Shown here piece after piece: positions 46,752 through 57,205 of a stretch of DNA of 64,000 nucleotides; position 1 is the first letter of the stretch, and each line of letters begins with the position of its first letter. Under the pieces are notes generated by a model, which saw only the letters and a program-made list of their open reading frames with translations, had not been told where the DNA came from and searched no databases. The translations under genes and the position numbers were made by a program. The stretch is from Prolixibacteraceae bacterium (lineage in GTDB: Bacteria > Bacteroidota > Bacteroidia > Bacteroidales > Prolixibacteraceae): assembly GCA_028282705.1 (NCBI GenBank), contig JANQHI010000061.1, positions 1-64,000 on the forward strand. Direction: 5' to 3'.

Positions 46752-48035
46752 TTATTCCTCTTCTGTTTCAATAAAAATGGTCTGTGCCCTATTAGGGCCT
46801 ACTGAAGCAATGGTAACAGGTGCACCTGTTTCTTCTTCAATAAAATTGATGTAGCTGTTCAATTCCTCTGGAAACTCATTCTGGTTGGTAATCTTGGTGA
46901 GATCTGTTTTCCAGCCTGGTAACTCAACATAAATAGGTTTTACTTCTTCACTAAGTTCAAATGGGAATTGCTCAATAACCTCTCCACCCACTTCATAGCC
47001 TACACATATTTTTATGGTGTCAAATTCATCCAACACATCAGCCTTCATCATAATAAGTTGGGTAACACCATTCAGCATTATGGAATAATTCAGTGCAACC
47101 AGGTCAAGCCATCCACAGCGCCTTGGCCTGCCAGTTGTTGAGCCAAATTCATGCCCTGCTTTGCGCAATTTGTCTCCAGTTTCATCATTTAACTCAGTGG
47201 GGAATGGCCCCATGCCAACCCTGGTACAATAAGCTTTAAATATACCAAAAACTTCACCTATTTTATTTGGGGCAATACCTAATCCAGTGCATGCACCTGC
47301 ACAAATTGTATTGGATGAAGTTACAAATGGGTATGACCCAAAGTCAATATCCAATAATGTGCCTTGCGCCCCTTCTGCCAATACTGATTTGCCTTCTTTT
47401 AACAAGTTGTTAACCAGGTGTTCACTGTCAATAATATTAAAGGATTTAATAAGGGTAATGCCTTCAAACCATTCTTTTTCACAGGCGTCCAGTGCTTTTT
47501 CATAATCAAAGCCATAGCGTTTTTCAAGGATAACTTTGTGGTTATCAACCCTGGCAGTGTATTTATCTTCAAAATCATTGACTATATCACCAATCCTTAA
47601 ACCATCCCTACCAATTTTGTCACGGTAAGTTGGACCAATCCCTTTTAGTGTTGACCCAATTTTTGTTTTGCCTTTTGCTTTTTCTGAAGCCTCATCCAGC
47701 AGGCGGTGTGTGGGAAGGATCAAATGAGCTTTTTTGGAAATGTAAAGGTTACCTGAAATATCAAAGCCTTTCCCTTTTAATGAATCAATTTCTTTTTTGA
47801 AAACAATAGGGTCTATTACCACACCATTCCCAATAATATTGATTTTATTATCCCTGAAAATTCCGGAAGGGATTGTGTGCAAAATTTGCTTTATGTTGTT
47901 GAATTCAAGTGTATGCCCAGCATTTGGACCTCCTTGAAAACGTGATATTGCATCATATTTAGGTGTAAGTACATCAACAACTTTTCCTTTACCTTCATCT
48001 CCCCATTGGAGCCCCAGTAGAACATCAACTTTCAT
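46752..48035 (-). CDS. purA: Adenylosuccinate synthetase
   Basis: Catalyses IMP + aspartate + GTP to adenylosuccinate, the first committed step to AMP. The 427-residue length is standard. Visible motifs: LLGLQWGDEGKGKVVDVL (the GTP P-loop-like GDEGKGK), GGPNAGHTL, GIGPTYRDKIGRDG, LAEGAQGTLLDIDFGSYPFV and GSTTGRPRRCGWLD. I chose the ATG at 48035 (MKVDVLLG), which places GDEGKGK at the normal position; an upstream ATG at 48077 adds 14 unrelated residues. It lies after the Fur-family gene, separated by a terminator, and has its own terminator. Confidence 0.97.
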   Translation of the reverse strand: MKVDVLLGLQWGDEGKGKVVDVLTPKYDAISRFQGGPNAGHTLEFNNIKQILHTIPSGIFRDNKINIIGNGVVIDPIVFKKEIDSLKGKGFDISGNLYISKKAHLILPTHRLLDEASEKAKGKTKIGSTLKGIGPTYRDKIGRDGLRIGDIVNDFEDKYTARVDNHKVILEKRYGFDYEKALDACEKEWFEGITLIKSFNIIDSEHLVNNLLKEGKSVLAEGAQGTLLDIDFGSYPFVTSSNTICAGACTGLGIAPNKIGEVFGIFKAYCTRVGMGPFPTELNDETGDKLRKAGHEFGSTTGRPRRCGWLDLVALNYSIMLNGVTQLIMMKADVLDEFDTIKICVGYEVGGEVIEQFPFELSEEVKPIYVELPGWKTDLTKITNQNEFPEELNSYINFIEEETGAPVTIASVGPNRAQTIFIETEEE

Positions 48036-48157
48036 GTGATAATATTTATTTAGACAAACAAAACCGCGGAAATACAATCTACAACTTATTCATTTCCACG
48101 GGTCAATTATTTACAGGTTAAAAGTACAAATTATTTTTGGTAAAGCTGCATAAAAAA

Positions 48158-48179
48158 ATCCTTCATAGTTATGAAGGAT
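48158..48179 (-). terminator. Intrinsic terminator of the Fur-family gene
   Basis: A 10-pair perfect stem (ATCCTTCATA with TATGAAGGAT, 2-base loop) is followed on the minus strand by a run of seven T. It lies 32 bases after the stop of the Fur-family gene. Confidence 0.8.
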
Positions 48180-48211
48180 ATTGCTTTATTTAGTATGTAT
48201 TTGAATAATAA

Positions 48212-48652
48212 TTATTTATCAGAACTTGTCCCATAAATGTAAAGGGTGTGATGGGAAAGTTTGAAATTGTTTTTCTTACATGCATCTTCAATAATTTCCC
48301 TTATCCTGGGGTCATAAAATTCAACAACATTTCCTGAATCAACATCAATAAGGTGGTCATGCTGTAAAGTTGCAAAAGCCTTTTCAAATTGAGCTATATT
48401 CTTCCCGAACTGGTGTTTCACAACCAGCTTGCATTCAAGCAAAATCTCAATGGTATTGTATAAAGTTGCCCTGCTGACCCTGTAATTTTTATTTTTCATT
48501 GAGATATATAAGGTCTCAATATCAAAATGCCCTTCATGTGAATATATTTCTTCAAGAATAGCAAACCTCTCAGGGGTCTTTCTATGCCCATTTCTTTCAA
48601 GGTAATCAATGAACATTTTTTTGACCGTCTCTTTTGTCTTTTGACTATTCAT
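48212..48652 (-). CDS. Fur family metal-responsive transcriptional regulator
   Basis: A 146-residue Fur/PerR/Zur-family protein. The N-terminal winged helix shows [20 protein letters not shown] and [13 protein letters not shown]. The dimerisation/metal region reads [17 protein letters not shown], where family members usually have HDHLICxxCGxxxEF: both cysteines of the first CxxC are replaced and no second CxxC is found at the C terminus. The structural zinc site therefore looks lost, while the regulatory His/Asp site remains. Whether it is Fur, PerR or Zur cannot be decided. It sits 68 bases downstream of the Rel/Spo gene and ends in a strong terminator. Confidence 0.9.
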   Translation of the reverse strand: MNSQKTKETVKKMFIDYLERNGHRKTPERFAILEEIYSHEGHFDIETLYISMKNKNYRVSRATLYNTIEILLECKLVVKHQFGKNIAQFEKAFATLQHDHLIDVDSGNVVEFYDPRIREIIEDACKKNNFKLSHHTLYIYGTSSDK

Positions 48653-48677
48653 AATTAAACTAATTTTAAATAATATT

Positions 48678-48685
48678 CAAAAATA
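48678..48685 (-). promoter_or_regulatory. Candidate -7 box for the Fur-family gene
   Basis: On the minus strand TATTTTTG matches TAnnTTTG, 25 bases before the ATG at 48652. No -33 TTTG is seen. Confidence 0.3.
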
Positions 48686-48720
48686 GAATAATTTTCTGAA
48701 ATTAACATATGTGTAAAGGA

Positions 48721-50928
48721 TTATTCATTAAGGTCTTCAACCCTGGCTATTTTGTCAATTCCTTTTATTTTTTCCAGTTTTCCAATGAGGTTTTGAAGGT
48801 CACCAGAATTGTGCACATAAATATAGAGTTCACCTTCAAAAATGCCATCGTGGGTATCAAACTTGATGGTGCGCATATTGATGTTATGTAATTTTGAAAT
48901 AACAGTGGTTACTTCATTTACTACACCTATCCTATCAAAACCAGATAGCTTGAGTTTTGTGAGGTAGGAAAGCTTTTTGAAATTTGTCCATTTAGCTGTT
49001 ACAATTTTTTCACCATGGCTGGTTAAAAAGATTTCAGCTTTGGGGCATTCTTTTTTATGTATCAATATGTGGTCATTGGATGAGATGTAACCAATAACAT
49101 CATCACCAGGGATTGGATTGCAGCATTTTGCCAATGAATAAGAAGTTTGTTCTTTTTTTTCTTTTAAGATATATGGTTTCTTTTGGTCAATATTTGATTT
49201 ATCTTCTTCGCCCTCCTTTTTTTTGCGGCTAAAGGTTAATTTCCAATATCTTATTAAAATATTTTCAGCTTTTTTCTTTAGCATTTTATTTAGGTCATCT
49301 ACTTCAATGAAACCCATGCCAACCTGTGAATAAAGCTGGTCTTTATTGGATAAATTGAAATAACCAGTTATTCTTTTTAATGCATCAGCAGTTGGAGGCA
49401 TATTGACCTTTTTTAGAGCCTGCTCAATAATTTTTTTACCCTTGCTGATATGCTTGCGTTTTTCGAGTTTAAAAGCATTCTTGATTTTTGATTTTGCCTT
49501 TGCAGTGGTTACAAATTTTAACCATTCAATTTTAGGTTCCTGGTTTTCTGCTGTAAGTATCTCAATTTGGTCACCACTATTTAGCACATGGCTTGCCGGG
49601 ACAAGTTTTTGGTTTATTTTGGCACCTATACATTTGTTGCCCAGGTCAGTGTGGATTTCATAGGCAAAGTCAAGTACAGTGGAACTTTTTGGTAAATTAA
49701 ACATTTCCCCTTTTGGTGAAAAAATAATTATTTCAGAAGAGAAAAGGTTTAGCTTAAATTCATCAAGGAATTCAAAAGCATCTGAATCAGGGCTTTGTAA
49801 AACTTCCCTGATGTGTTCAAGCCATTTTTCCAATTCTTGCTCAATGGAGGCTGCACCTTTGTATTTGTAGTGTGCAGCAAAGCCATATTCAGCAATTTGC
49901 TCCATCCTTTGTGTGCGGATTTGCACCTCAACCCATTTGCCCTGGGGACCCATTACAGTTACATGCAAGGATTCATATCCATTTGCTTTGGGAGTGGTTA
50001 TCCAATCCCTTATCCTGTCAGGCTTAGGTGTATATATATCAGTAATCAATGAAAGGATATCAAAGCACTGCCTTTTTTCAGAGACTTTTGGTTTTGGCGT
50101 GAAAACAATCCTAATGGCCAAAATATCATATACCTCATCAAATGTTACCCCCTTCTTTTGCATTTTTTCCCAAATGGAAAATTTAGATTTTAACCTTCCA
50201 TTGATGGTACTTTCTATTTTTTCGTCCTCCAGGCGCTCTTTAATTGGTTGGATAAATTCATCAACCAAAAAATTTCGTTTGCTTTCCTGGTCATGAAGCC
50301 TGTAAAGGATTTGGTTGTATTCTTCAGGATGTTTGTACTTTAAGCTTAAATCTTCCAGCTCATTTTTGATGCTGTATAAGCCAAGCCTATGAGAAAGAGG
50401 GGCATATAAGTAAAGTGTTTCACCTGCAATTTTTACTTGTTTGTGTGGAGGCATGGCATCCAATGTCCTCATGTTATGAAGGCGGTCAGCAATTTTTATC
50501 AGGATCACCCTCACATCATCAGATAGGGTCATCAGCATTTTCTTTAAAGTCATTGCCTGCCTTGAATCAAAATCCCCTGAAAGTTTGGTCAAGCCATCAA
50601 CAATATTGGCGATTTTTTTATTGAACATGTTTTTGATGTCACGCACAGTAAAGTCAGTGTCTTCAACAACATCATGTAAAATAGCAGAAATGGCTGATGT
50701 AGCTCCTAAACCCATATCATGGGTGACAATCTTGGCCACTGCAATGGGGTGTATAATGTAAGGCTCTCCCGATTTTCTTTTCACACCATTATGGGCTGCA
50801 TTGGCAAACTTAAATGCTTTATCTACCATAGCCAGTTTGTCTTTGGTAAATTTTGGGTGGATGTCCTTTTTCAGGTCATCATAATAATCATTAATCTGCC
50901 TTATTTCTGCTTTTGTGAAATGCTGCAT
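48721..50928 (-). CDS. rsh: Bifunctional (p)ppGpp synthetase/hydrolase (Rel/SpoT)
   Basis: Makes and degrades the alarmone (p)ppGpp. The 735-residue long-RSH architecture is complete. HD hydrolase: PYIIHPIAVAKI and AILHDVVEDTDF with the catalytic His-Asp pair. Synthetase: ILAIRIVFTPKPK and NGYESLHVTVMGP. Then TGS (KGEMFNLPKSSTVLDFAYE), a zinc-finger-like helical region (CCNPIPGDDVIGYI) and a C-terminal ACT domain (LSGFDRIGVVNEVTTVI). Both activities look intact, which suits a bacterium with a single RSH. It lies 10 bases downstream of gmhB and is probably co-transcribed with the heptose genes. Confidence 0.95.
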   Translation of the reverse strand: MQHFTKAEIRQINDYYDDLKKDIHPKFTKDKLAMVDKAFKFANAAHNGVKRKSGEPYIIHPIAVAKIVTHDMGLGATSAISAILHDVVEDTDFTVRDIKNMFNKKIANIVDGLTKLSGDFDSRQAMTLKKMLMTLSDDVRVILIKIADRLHNMRTLDAMPPHKQVKIAGETLYLYAPLSHRLGLYSIKNELEDLSLKYKHPEEYNQILYRLHDQESKRNFLVDEFIQPIKERLEDEKIESTINGRLKSKFSIWEKMQKKGVTFDEVYDILAIRIVFTPKPKVSEKRQCFDILSLITDIYTPKPDRIRDWITTPKANGYESLHVTVMGPQGKWVEVQIRTQRMEQIAEYGFAAHYKYKGAASIEQELEKWLEHIREVLQSPDSDAFEFLDEFKLNLFSSEIIIFSPKGEMFNLPKSSTVLDFAYEIHTDLGNKCIGAKINQKLVPASHVLNSGDQIEILTAENQEPKIEWLKFVTTAKAKSKIKNAFKLEKRKHISKGKKIIEQALKKVNMPPTADALKRITGYFNLSNKDQLYSQVGMGFIEVDDLNKMLKKKAENILIRYWKLTFSRKKKEGEEDKSNIDQKKPYILKEKKEQTSYSLAKCCNPIPGDDVIGYISSNDHILIHKKECPKAEIFLTSHGEKIVTAKWTNFKKLSYLTKLKLSGFDRIGVVNEVTTVISKLHNINMRTIKFDTHDGIFEGELYIYVHNSGDLQNLIGKLEKIKGIDKIARVEDLNE

Positions 50929-50938
50929 TCCCTCTTCT

Positions 50939-51436
50939 TCAAATTAAATCATGAATATAAAAATTCTTTCCTATTTGTGCTTCTTTGCCAGCTAAAATAT
51001 CTGTTTTTTTATTACCTATCAGGATAGATATTGAAGGGTCAATATTATATTCTTTAATAGCTTCTATGATCATGCCAGGTTTGGGTTTCCTGCAATTACA
51101 TTCGCCCGTGAAACTGGGATGATGAGGGCAAAAATAAGTTTTGGTGATTTCAATGCCTTTCTCAGCCAATGAATTTAACATCCAGGTATTTAATTTATGA
51201 AAGTCATTTCCAGAATAATACCCACGAGCAATCCCAGATTGGTTGGTTATGATTATCAGTAGGTAACCTGCTTTTTGATAAGATGATAAAATGGGCAGGA
51301 ACTCCTCAATAAATTCCACATCTTCAATTTTGTGGAGGTATCCTTTATCTACATTGATCACTCCATCACGGTCGAGAAAAACAGCTTTATTTTTATTTGC
51401 TTTTTTCACCAAATAGTTTTTTTTCAACCTGCTCAC
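50939..51436 (-). CDS. gmhB: D-glycero-D-manno-heptose-1,7-bisphosphate 7-phosphatase (HAD-IIIA)
   Basis: A 165-residue HAD phosphatase acting in ADP-heptose synthesis for LPS. Motif I is VFLDRDGVINVDKG with nucleophile Asp; IITNQSGIARGYY is motif II; the zinc-binding loop reads CPHHPSFTGECNCRKPKPGM with three Cys and a His, a GmhB hallmark; and ILIGNKKTDILAG closes the site. The ATG at 51436 overlaps gmhA by 44 bases; alternative starts (GTG at 51409) would reduce this to 17. The zinc loop and gmhA neighbour support GmhB over a histidinol phosphatase. Confidence 0.92.
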   Translation of the reverse strand: MSRLKKNYLVKKANKNKAVFLDRDGVINVDKGYLHKIEDVEFIEEFLPILSSYQKAGYLLIIITNQSGIARGYYSGNDFHKLNTWMLNSLAEKGIEITKTYFCPHHPSFTGECNCRKPKPGMIIEAIKEYNIDPSISILIGNKKTDILAGKEAQIGKNFYIHDLI

Positions 51437-51971
51437 AAATATAATGGCCTATCAAAAGGTGGGTTTCCTGAATTCTTGGGACATCTGTTGAAGGAACCAT
51501 TAGCAAATAATTGCTGATTTCTTTTAAATGCCCACCATCTTTGCCTGTTAGCCCAACTGTGGCCATTCCCTTCTTTTTCGCAACCTGGAATGCCTGAACA
51601 ATATTTATTGAATTGCCTGAAGTGGATAAACCAACCAGCACATCCCCATTTTTCCCAACTGCTTCAATGTACCTTGAATAGGTTTTTGTGAAATCATAAT
51701 CATTTGAAACTGCTGTTATAAAAGAGGAATTGACATGGCATGCTTCAGCAGGAATTGGTGGGCGGTCAAGGTAAAACCTTCCTGACAGTTCAGCAGCCAG
51801 ATGTTGGGCTTCAGCAGCACTTCCTCCATTACCGCAAAACAAAACCTTGCCCCCAGCATGATAACTTTTAACTATTTCAGCGATGGCACCTTCTACAGTT
51901 TTTGCAAAAAACGGGTCATTTTTTATAAGGTTAACTACTTTAACCAGTGAATCTATTTTATTTGAGATCAT
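51393..51971 (-). CDS. gmhA: Phosphoheptose isomerase
   Basis: Converts sedoheptulose 7-phosphate to D-glycero-D-manno-heptose 7-phosphate, the first step to ADP-heptose. The 192-residue SIS-domain protein has GKVLFCGNGGSAAEAQHLAA, LSGRFYLDRPPIPAEA, VGLSTSGNSINIVQAF and the C-terminal RIQETHLLIGHYICEQVE. It overlaps gmhB, with which it forms a translationally coupled pair. The kinase/adenylyltransferase (hldE) is not in the window, so the pathway is only partly encoded here. Confidence 0.95.
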   Translation of the reverse strand: MISNKIDSLVKVVNLIKNDPFFAKTVEGAIAEIVKSYHAGGKVLFCGNGGSAAEAQHLAAELSGRFYLDRPPIPAEACHVNSSFITAVSNDYDFTKTYSRYIEAVGKNGDVLVGLSTSGNSINIVQAFQVAKKKGMATVGLTGKDGGHLKEISNYLLMVPSTDVPRIQETHLLIGHYICEQVEKKLFGEKSK

Positions 51972-52069
51972 CTGTTTCTTTTTGAAATTGGCAAATAAAG
52001 TTCAAGGTAAAAAAAATGTTTAAAATACTACCTTTTAACCTAATATTAGTCTCTTTAAAGTTGCAGCTT

Positions 52070-52513
52070 TTATAGCATACAAAACACTTTCTTATCAATT
52101 GGGAAAGTTAGGTTATCTGCAGAAAAACTTTTGAGGTTTACCCACCTGAATGACTGGTTGCCATTTTCATGGTCGATGAAATCAAAAGGGATGGTAGAAA
52201 TTTTAAATTTTAATGGGTTAGCTAATTTTGCCTGGTAATAAATGCTTATTAATTGTATATCATTATAAAATAGTGCTTTCTGATAAAAATCAGTTGTATA
52301 AAAATGCTTTATATTTTTGATTTCCTGCCCATTGCATTCTTCCCTAATTTCCCTAACCAGGCAATCAATAGGCCCCTCTCCCTGCTTTAGCCCTCCACCA
52401 GGGAATTTAGTCATTTTCATCCCAAGCTGGATTTCATCAGATATGAGTACCTCTTCATCTTGTTTGAAAATTAACCCATATACCCTAATGTTGAAATTAT
52501 TTTTTTTACTCAT
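52070..52513 (-). CDS. Nudix hydrolase
   Basis: A 147-residue Nudix protein. The box reads GGLKQGEGPIDCLVREIREECNG: it keeps the REIREE metal-binding core, while the conserved Gly after the second acidic residue is shifted or Asn. Such proteins hydrolyse nucleoside diphosphates linked to another moiety; the substrate is unknown. I chose the ATG at 52513 (MSKKNNF), which overlaps miaA by 8 bases; an ATG at 52528 would overlap by 23. It lies at the end of miaA in the same direction, about 100 bases before gmhA. Confidence 0.85.
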   Translation of the reverse strand: MSKKNNFNIRVYGLIFKQDEEVLISDEIQLGMKMTKFPGGGLKQGEGPIDCLVREIREECNGQEIKNIKHFYTTDFYQKALFYNDIQLISIYYQAKLANPLKFKISTIPFDFIDHENGNQSFRWVNLKSFSADNLTFPIDKKVFCML

Positions 52514-53411
52514 TGACCTTCTCTTCAATAAATTTGATTATATCATTTGTGGCATTATTAAGAAACCAATTAATGTTTTTGTCTTTTCGAAACCATGTTA
52601 ATTGTTTCCTGGCATAATTGCGAGTATGGGTCTTAATTTTATCTATTGCTGTTTCTAGAGGTATTTCTCCATCAAAATGAGAAAAAAGTTCTTTGTATCC
52701 CACTGTATTCAATGCATTTAGCCCTTTGAATTTATATACTTTTTGTGCTTCATTAATAAGCCCTTTTTTTACCATCTCATCTACACGCGAGTTTATGCGC
52801 TCATACAAATAACTCCTTTCACAGTTTAACCCAACTTTTAGGATTTCAAATGGTCTTGTTTTTACCTTATTTGTCCTGAAAGTAGAGTAGGGCTTTCCTG
52901 TCATCAGGCATATCTCAAGGGCGTGTAATATCCTTTTGGGGTTTTTTAGGTCAACTTCAGAATAATATTCAGGATCAAGTTTTTTTAGCTGCCTTCTTAG
53001 TATTTCAACACCTTCATTATCAAATTTTTCAGCCAAAGTTGCCCTGATTTCAGGATCAACAGTTGGGAGGTCATCTATGCCATTACAAACGGCATCAATA
53101 TAGAGCATTGAGCCACCAGCCATGATGGCAAGGTTTTTTAACAAGAATAGTTTTTGCAAAACCTCTAGGGCTTCATTTTCAAACAGGCTTGCATTATATG
53201 TTTCATGTATTGATTTTGTTTGTATGAAGTGGTGCTTAACAACTTTCAACTTTTCAGGTAAAGGAATTGCTGTGCCAATGGCCAGTTCTTTATAAACCTG
53301 CCTTGAATCAGAAGAAATGATTTCAGTATTAAAATGTTGGGCAATTTGTAAGCTTACTTTGGTTTTCCCAACACCTGTGGGACCCAATAAAACAATGAGT
53401 AATTTTTTCAT
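52506..53411 (-). CDS. miaA: tRNA dimethylallyltransferase
   Basis: Transfers a dimethylallyl group to A37 of tRNAs reading codons that begin with U. The 301-residue length is standard. The P-loop LLGPTGVGKTKVSLQIA, SSDSRQVYKELAIGTA and MAGGSMLYIDAVC are classic, with LKNPKRILHALEIC and TRNYARKQLTWFRKD later. It overlaps the Nudix gene. The dimethylallyl donor comes from the isoprenoid pathway represented here by ispF. Confidence 0.97.
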   Translation of the reverse strand: MKKLLIVLLGPTGVGKTKVSLQIAQHFNTEIISSDSRQVYKELAIGTAIPLPEKLKVVKHHFIQTKSIHETYNASLFENEALEVLQKLFLLKNLAIMAGGSMLYIDAVCNGIDDLPTVDPEIRATLAEKFDNEGVEILRRQLKKLDPEYYSEVDLKNPKRILHALEICLMTGKPYSTFRTNKVKTRPFEILKVGLNCERSYLYERINSRVDEMVKKGLINEAQKVYKFKGLNALNTVGYKELFSHFDGEIPLETAIDKIKTHTRNYARKQLTWFRKDKNINWFLNNATNDIIKFIEEKVNE

Positions 53412-53554
53412 CTGTTTGTAATTATTTATTTTTTATGGAAACAGATGTAACTCCTATGAATTATAATCATACGTGTTTGTGTTAAAAATTTTATAATGGT
53501 CGTTTCATAAAAAATCAAGATATGGGCAAATATAGAAAGTATTGAAATAAAAAA

Positions 53555-53583
53555 AGACTGAATGATATGGAATCAAACAGTCT
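53555..53583 (-). terminator. Second hairpin, possible terminator before miaA
   Basis: Six-pair arms AGACTG and CAGTCT with a 17-base loop; on the minus strand TTTTTTATTTC follows. Together with the hairpin at 53621-53635 it makes a double stop for the upstream gene. Confidence 0.45.
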
Positions 53584-53620
53584 GTAAGTTATTGAGGCTT
53601 TTTATTGCCAATAGAAAAAC

Positions 53621-53635
53621 AGAAGCGGGGCTTCT
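53621..53635 (-). terminator. Compact hairpin overlapping a stop codon, probable terminator
   Basis: AGAAGC pairs with GCTTCT around a 3-base loop; the minus strand continues GTTTTTC. It overlaps the TAG stop (53634-53636) of the PRiA4-like gene. Confidence 0.55.
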
Positions 53636-54155
53636 AGAAGTCTTCCATCTCTCCGAAAATCTGTGAATAGTCTTCGAGCACTCCAAAGTCATGGAGTAGA
53701 TCGTCTTCTTGAATAATAGTAGACTCCTCTGCTTTAAATTCATCTTCCAGAATTTGGACAGGGGCGTCACCCTCATTAAGAGCGACTAACGGTTCTTTGA
53801 GATTTTTTTCCATAAAAATTCCTGTTAGTTCTAAGTTTAAAGACCTATTATTGAATAAATCAAAAGTATATAAGAGGTAATTCTCATTCGATTGGATCAA
53901 ATCAGAAATTTTTGTCCTGAACATGGTAAAATTAGGTAACCCATTAATGCCATCACCAGCATCTACAAGCGAAACCTCATGTAGCTTTTTACCATATCTT
54001 TCAGATACAAAAAAGGATGCAAGTTGGTGTGTTTGGTATCCCATGGCGTTCCTAATGGTTTCATGCAACTCATAAAAAGTATTGTTGCTATCCATTTGAA
54101 CTTCCATGTGGAAATTATCAGATTCTTGAGATATAATTTTAAATTTATAAATCAT
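53634..54155 (-). CDS. PRiA4_ORF3-like hypothetical protein
   Basis: A 173-residue cytosolic protein. The start MIYKFKIISQESDNFHMEV and the following ETIRNAMGYQTHQLASFFV match the plasmid pRiA4b ORF-3 family as I recall it (a beta-rich fold with no agreed function). The C-terminal third is very acidic (EDEFKAEESTIIQEDDLL) and ends GEMEDF. It is a single gene with its own terminator, divergent from the ABC permease. Function unknown. Confidence 0.65.
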   Translation of the reverse strand: MIYKFKIISQESDNFHMEVQMDSNNTFYELHETIRNAMGYQTHQLASFFVSERYGKKLHEVSLVDAGDGINGLPNFTMFRTKISDLIQSNENYLLYTFDLFNNRSLNLELTGIFMEKNLKEPLVALNEGDAPVQILEDEFKAEESTIIQEDDLLHDFGVLEDYSQIFGEMEDF

Positions 54156-54522
54156 AACTTACAAGATCAATAGGATTCAAATTTATAAATGTTTCTTGGC
54201 AAATTCCAAAAAATTTCAACTTCAACTTCAATGACCAATCAGGTCTTTTTCTCTTTTTATGTTAAAAAAGGTTTTGTTTTGAATAAGTTTAAATAATTGA
54301 TATAATGTTTTTTGACCGTGGAAATGCAACACATATTTTTCGTGAAAAAAAGGGAAAAATAGTGATGTTTAAAAAATGTTAAAAAAGATTAATTGGGTAT
54401 AATTATCGAACATTTTCGTCTGGTGTTCGCCAAATTTCAGAAAAGCCAAAAGAAATTTGTAATTTCAATCCTTTAAATAAAACTAATACTTTAGCCTTGA
54501 TTTTTATTTACATTGTTATCCT
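54156..54522. other. Divergent intergenic spacer, no gene seen
   Basis: 367 AT-rich bases between the PRiA4-like gene and the ABC permease. No open frame with coding character was found. A 6-base inverted repeat, CGAACA (54407-54412) and TGTTCG (54424-54429), may be an operator but could be chance. No clear TAnnTTTG promoter was identified. Confidence 0.5.
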
Positions 54523-55770
54523 ATGAAGTCTAGCGCGCTTTTTTTTGAAAATATCAGGATTTCTTTGCAGTCCATAAGGAGCAACCTTTTGCGCACAATC
54601 CTGACTGTATTGATCATTGCTGTGGGTATTACTGCCTTGGTGGGGATCCTTACAGCAATTGATTCTATTAAAACTTATTTTACAAAAGAGTTTACAGTAC
54701 TAGGGGTTAATACTTTTACTATATCGAGCAGGGGAATGAGGGTGCAAGTTGGAAATAGTAGGTATCGCACTAAAAATCATGCATTTATATCCTATTACCA
54801 GGCAAAGGAGTTTAAAGAGAAATTTGATTTCCCTGCTACAGTTTCAGTATCAACTTATGGTAGTGGGACTGCTACATTAAAATTTGAATCAGAAAAAACG
54901 AACCCAAATATTACTGTAAGGGGGATTGATGAGAATTATCTTTTCACAGGCGGTTTTGAAATTGACAAAGGAAGAAGTTTTAGCCTTCATGATATTGAAA
55001 ATGGCAGGAGTGTTGTTTTAATAGGGAGTGCATTAGTTAAAAAATTGTTCTCTTCTGATGAAGACCCTATTGATAAGGTAATAAGTGTTGGAAGTGGTAA
55101 ATATAAAGTTATAGGTGTGCTTAAGTCAAAAGGAAGTGGTTTTGGCAATAATAACGACCGTTTATGTTTTGTTCCATATACCAACGCCAGGAGTTATTTT
55201 TCAAGGCCAAACATGAATTTTGATATCCAGGTGAAAGTAGCAAATGCCGAACTTATGGATGCTGCAATTGGGGAATCTGAAGCTGAATTTAGGATTGTGA
55301 GGGATTTAACACCCTTAGATGAAACAGATTTCAATATTGAAAAGAGTGACAACCTGGTTAATATTTTATTGGATAATATTAAAAACATTACTATGGTTGC
55401 AACGGTGATTGGGATTATAACCCTGTTTGGGGCCGCCATTGGTTTAATGAATATTATGCTCGTTTCTGTAACAGAAAGGACAAGAGAGATTGGTGTAAGA
55501 AAAGCCATTGGGGCTAAAGGGAAAACTGTAAAACAGCAATTCTTGGTTGAAGCCATTGTTATTGGGCAAATTGGTGGTGTCCTTGGGGTTATTGCTGGTA
55601 TTCTGGTTGGCAATGGGATTTCAGTGCTTATTGGTAGTTCTTTTATTATACCATGGGTTTGGATTATAATGGGTGTGGCCTTATGTTTTGTTGTTGGGAT
55701 TGTTTCGGGATATTATCCTGCACAAAAGGCAGCAAAATTCGACCCTATTGAATCTTTGCGTTACGAATAA
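54523..55770 (+). CDS. MacB-type ABC transporter permease
   Basis: A 415-residue ABC permease of the MacB/FtsX mechanotransmission type. It has an N-terminal transmembrane helix ([22 protein letters not shown]), a periplasmic MacB_PCD domain of about 220 residues, and three C-terminal helices with [20 protein letters not shown] between the first two, the cytoplasmic coupling motif. The partner ATPase and membrane-fusion protein are not adjacent, so it depends on a subunit encoded elsewhere. In Bacteroidota such lone permeases are common; the substrate is not known. Confidence 0.9.
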   Translation: MKSSALFFENIRISLQSIRSNLLRTILTVLIIAVGITALVGILTAIDSIKTYFTKEFTVLGVNTFTISSRGMRVQVGNSRYRTKNHAFISYYQAKEFKEKFDFPATVSVSTYGSGTATLKFESEKTNPNITVRGIDENYLFTGGFEIDKGRSFSLHDIENGRSVVLIGSALVKKLFSSDEDPIDKVISVGSGKYKVIGVLKSKGSGFGNNNDRLCFVPYTNARSYFSRPNMNFDIQVKVANAELMDAAIGESEAEFRIVRDLTPLDETDFNIEKSDNLVNILLDNIKNITMVATVIGIITLFGAAIGLMNIMLVSVTERTREIGVRKAIGAKGKTVKQQFLVEAIVIGQIGGVLGVIAGILVGNGISVLIGSSFIIPWVWIIMGVALCFVVGIVSGYYPAQKAAKFDPIESLRYE

Positions 55771-55808
55771 GAAAATCTTTTTACAGCATTGGTTCAGAAG
55801 TTAATTCA

Positions 55809-55925
55809 TTATACTTTCCCTGCAAGCCCCAGTTTTAAAGACTTTTTAACCTCTTTAAAATTCAATTTATGATAAAAGGCACCTACAGTTCCTGAAATAT
55901 TCAAACCTGAAGGAGTTAATTCATC
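55809..55925 (-). pseudogene. Possible relic of a coding sequence
   Basis: A 38-codon frame ending in TAA reads DELTPSGLNISGTVGAFYH then KLNFKEVKKSLKLGLAGKV. It has protein-like composition but an in-frame TGA directly before it and no start codon. It may be the tail of a lost gene. I do not recognise the family. Confidence 0.25.
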
Positions 55926-55948
55926 TCAATTTTTTATAAAAAGAAAAA

Positions 55949-55970
55949 GCTGCCCAATATTTTGAGCAGC
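55949..55970 (-). terminator. Intrinsic terminator of gap
   Basis: Minus-strand stem GCTGCTC with GGGCAGC (one G-U pair), 8-base loop, then TTTTTCTTTTT. It lies 29 bases after the gap stop. Confidence 0.75.
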
Positions 55971-55998
55971 CCATTGCAATAATATTATAAATATGGTT

Positions 55999-57033
<1,035 letters not shown>

Positions 57034-57205
57034 TTATTGATAAGCCCTAAATAATTAGATTACAGTACATAATCTATTTGAGCAATGGCAAAATAAATAT
57101 TAATATTTTTAACCATCAAATATTCAAAGAATGTTTCATCAAAAAACAAATTAACCTTAATATTAATTTAAAAGAAAGCATAGTTGAATCTCAGGAAGAT
57201 ATTAG

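Noticed and set aside
57052-57085. Near-palindrome AGATTA...TAATCT upstream of gap
   Set aside because: The arms are only 6 bases with unequal spacers in AT-rich DNA; chance is likely and no matching promoter was seen.
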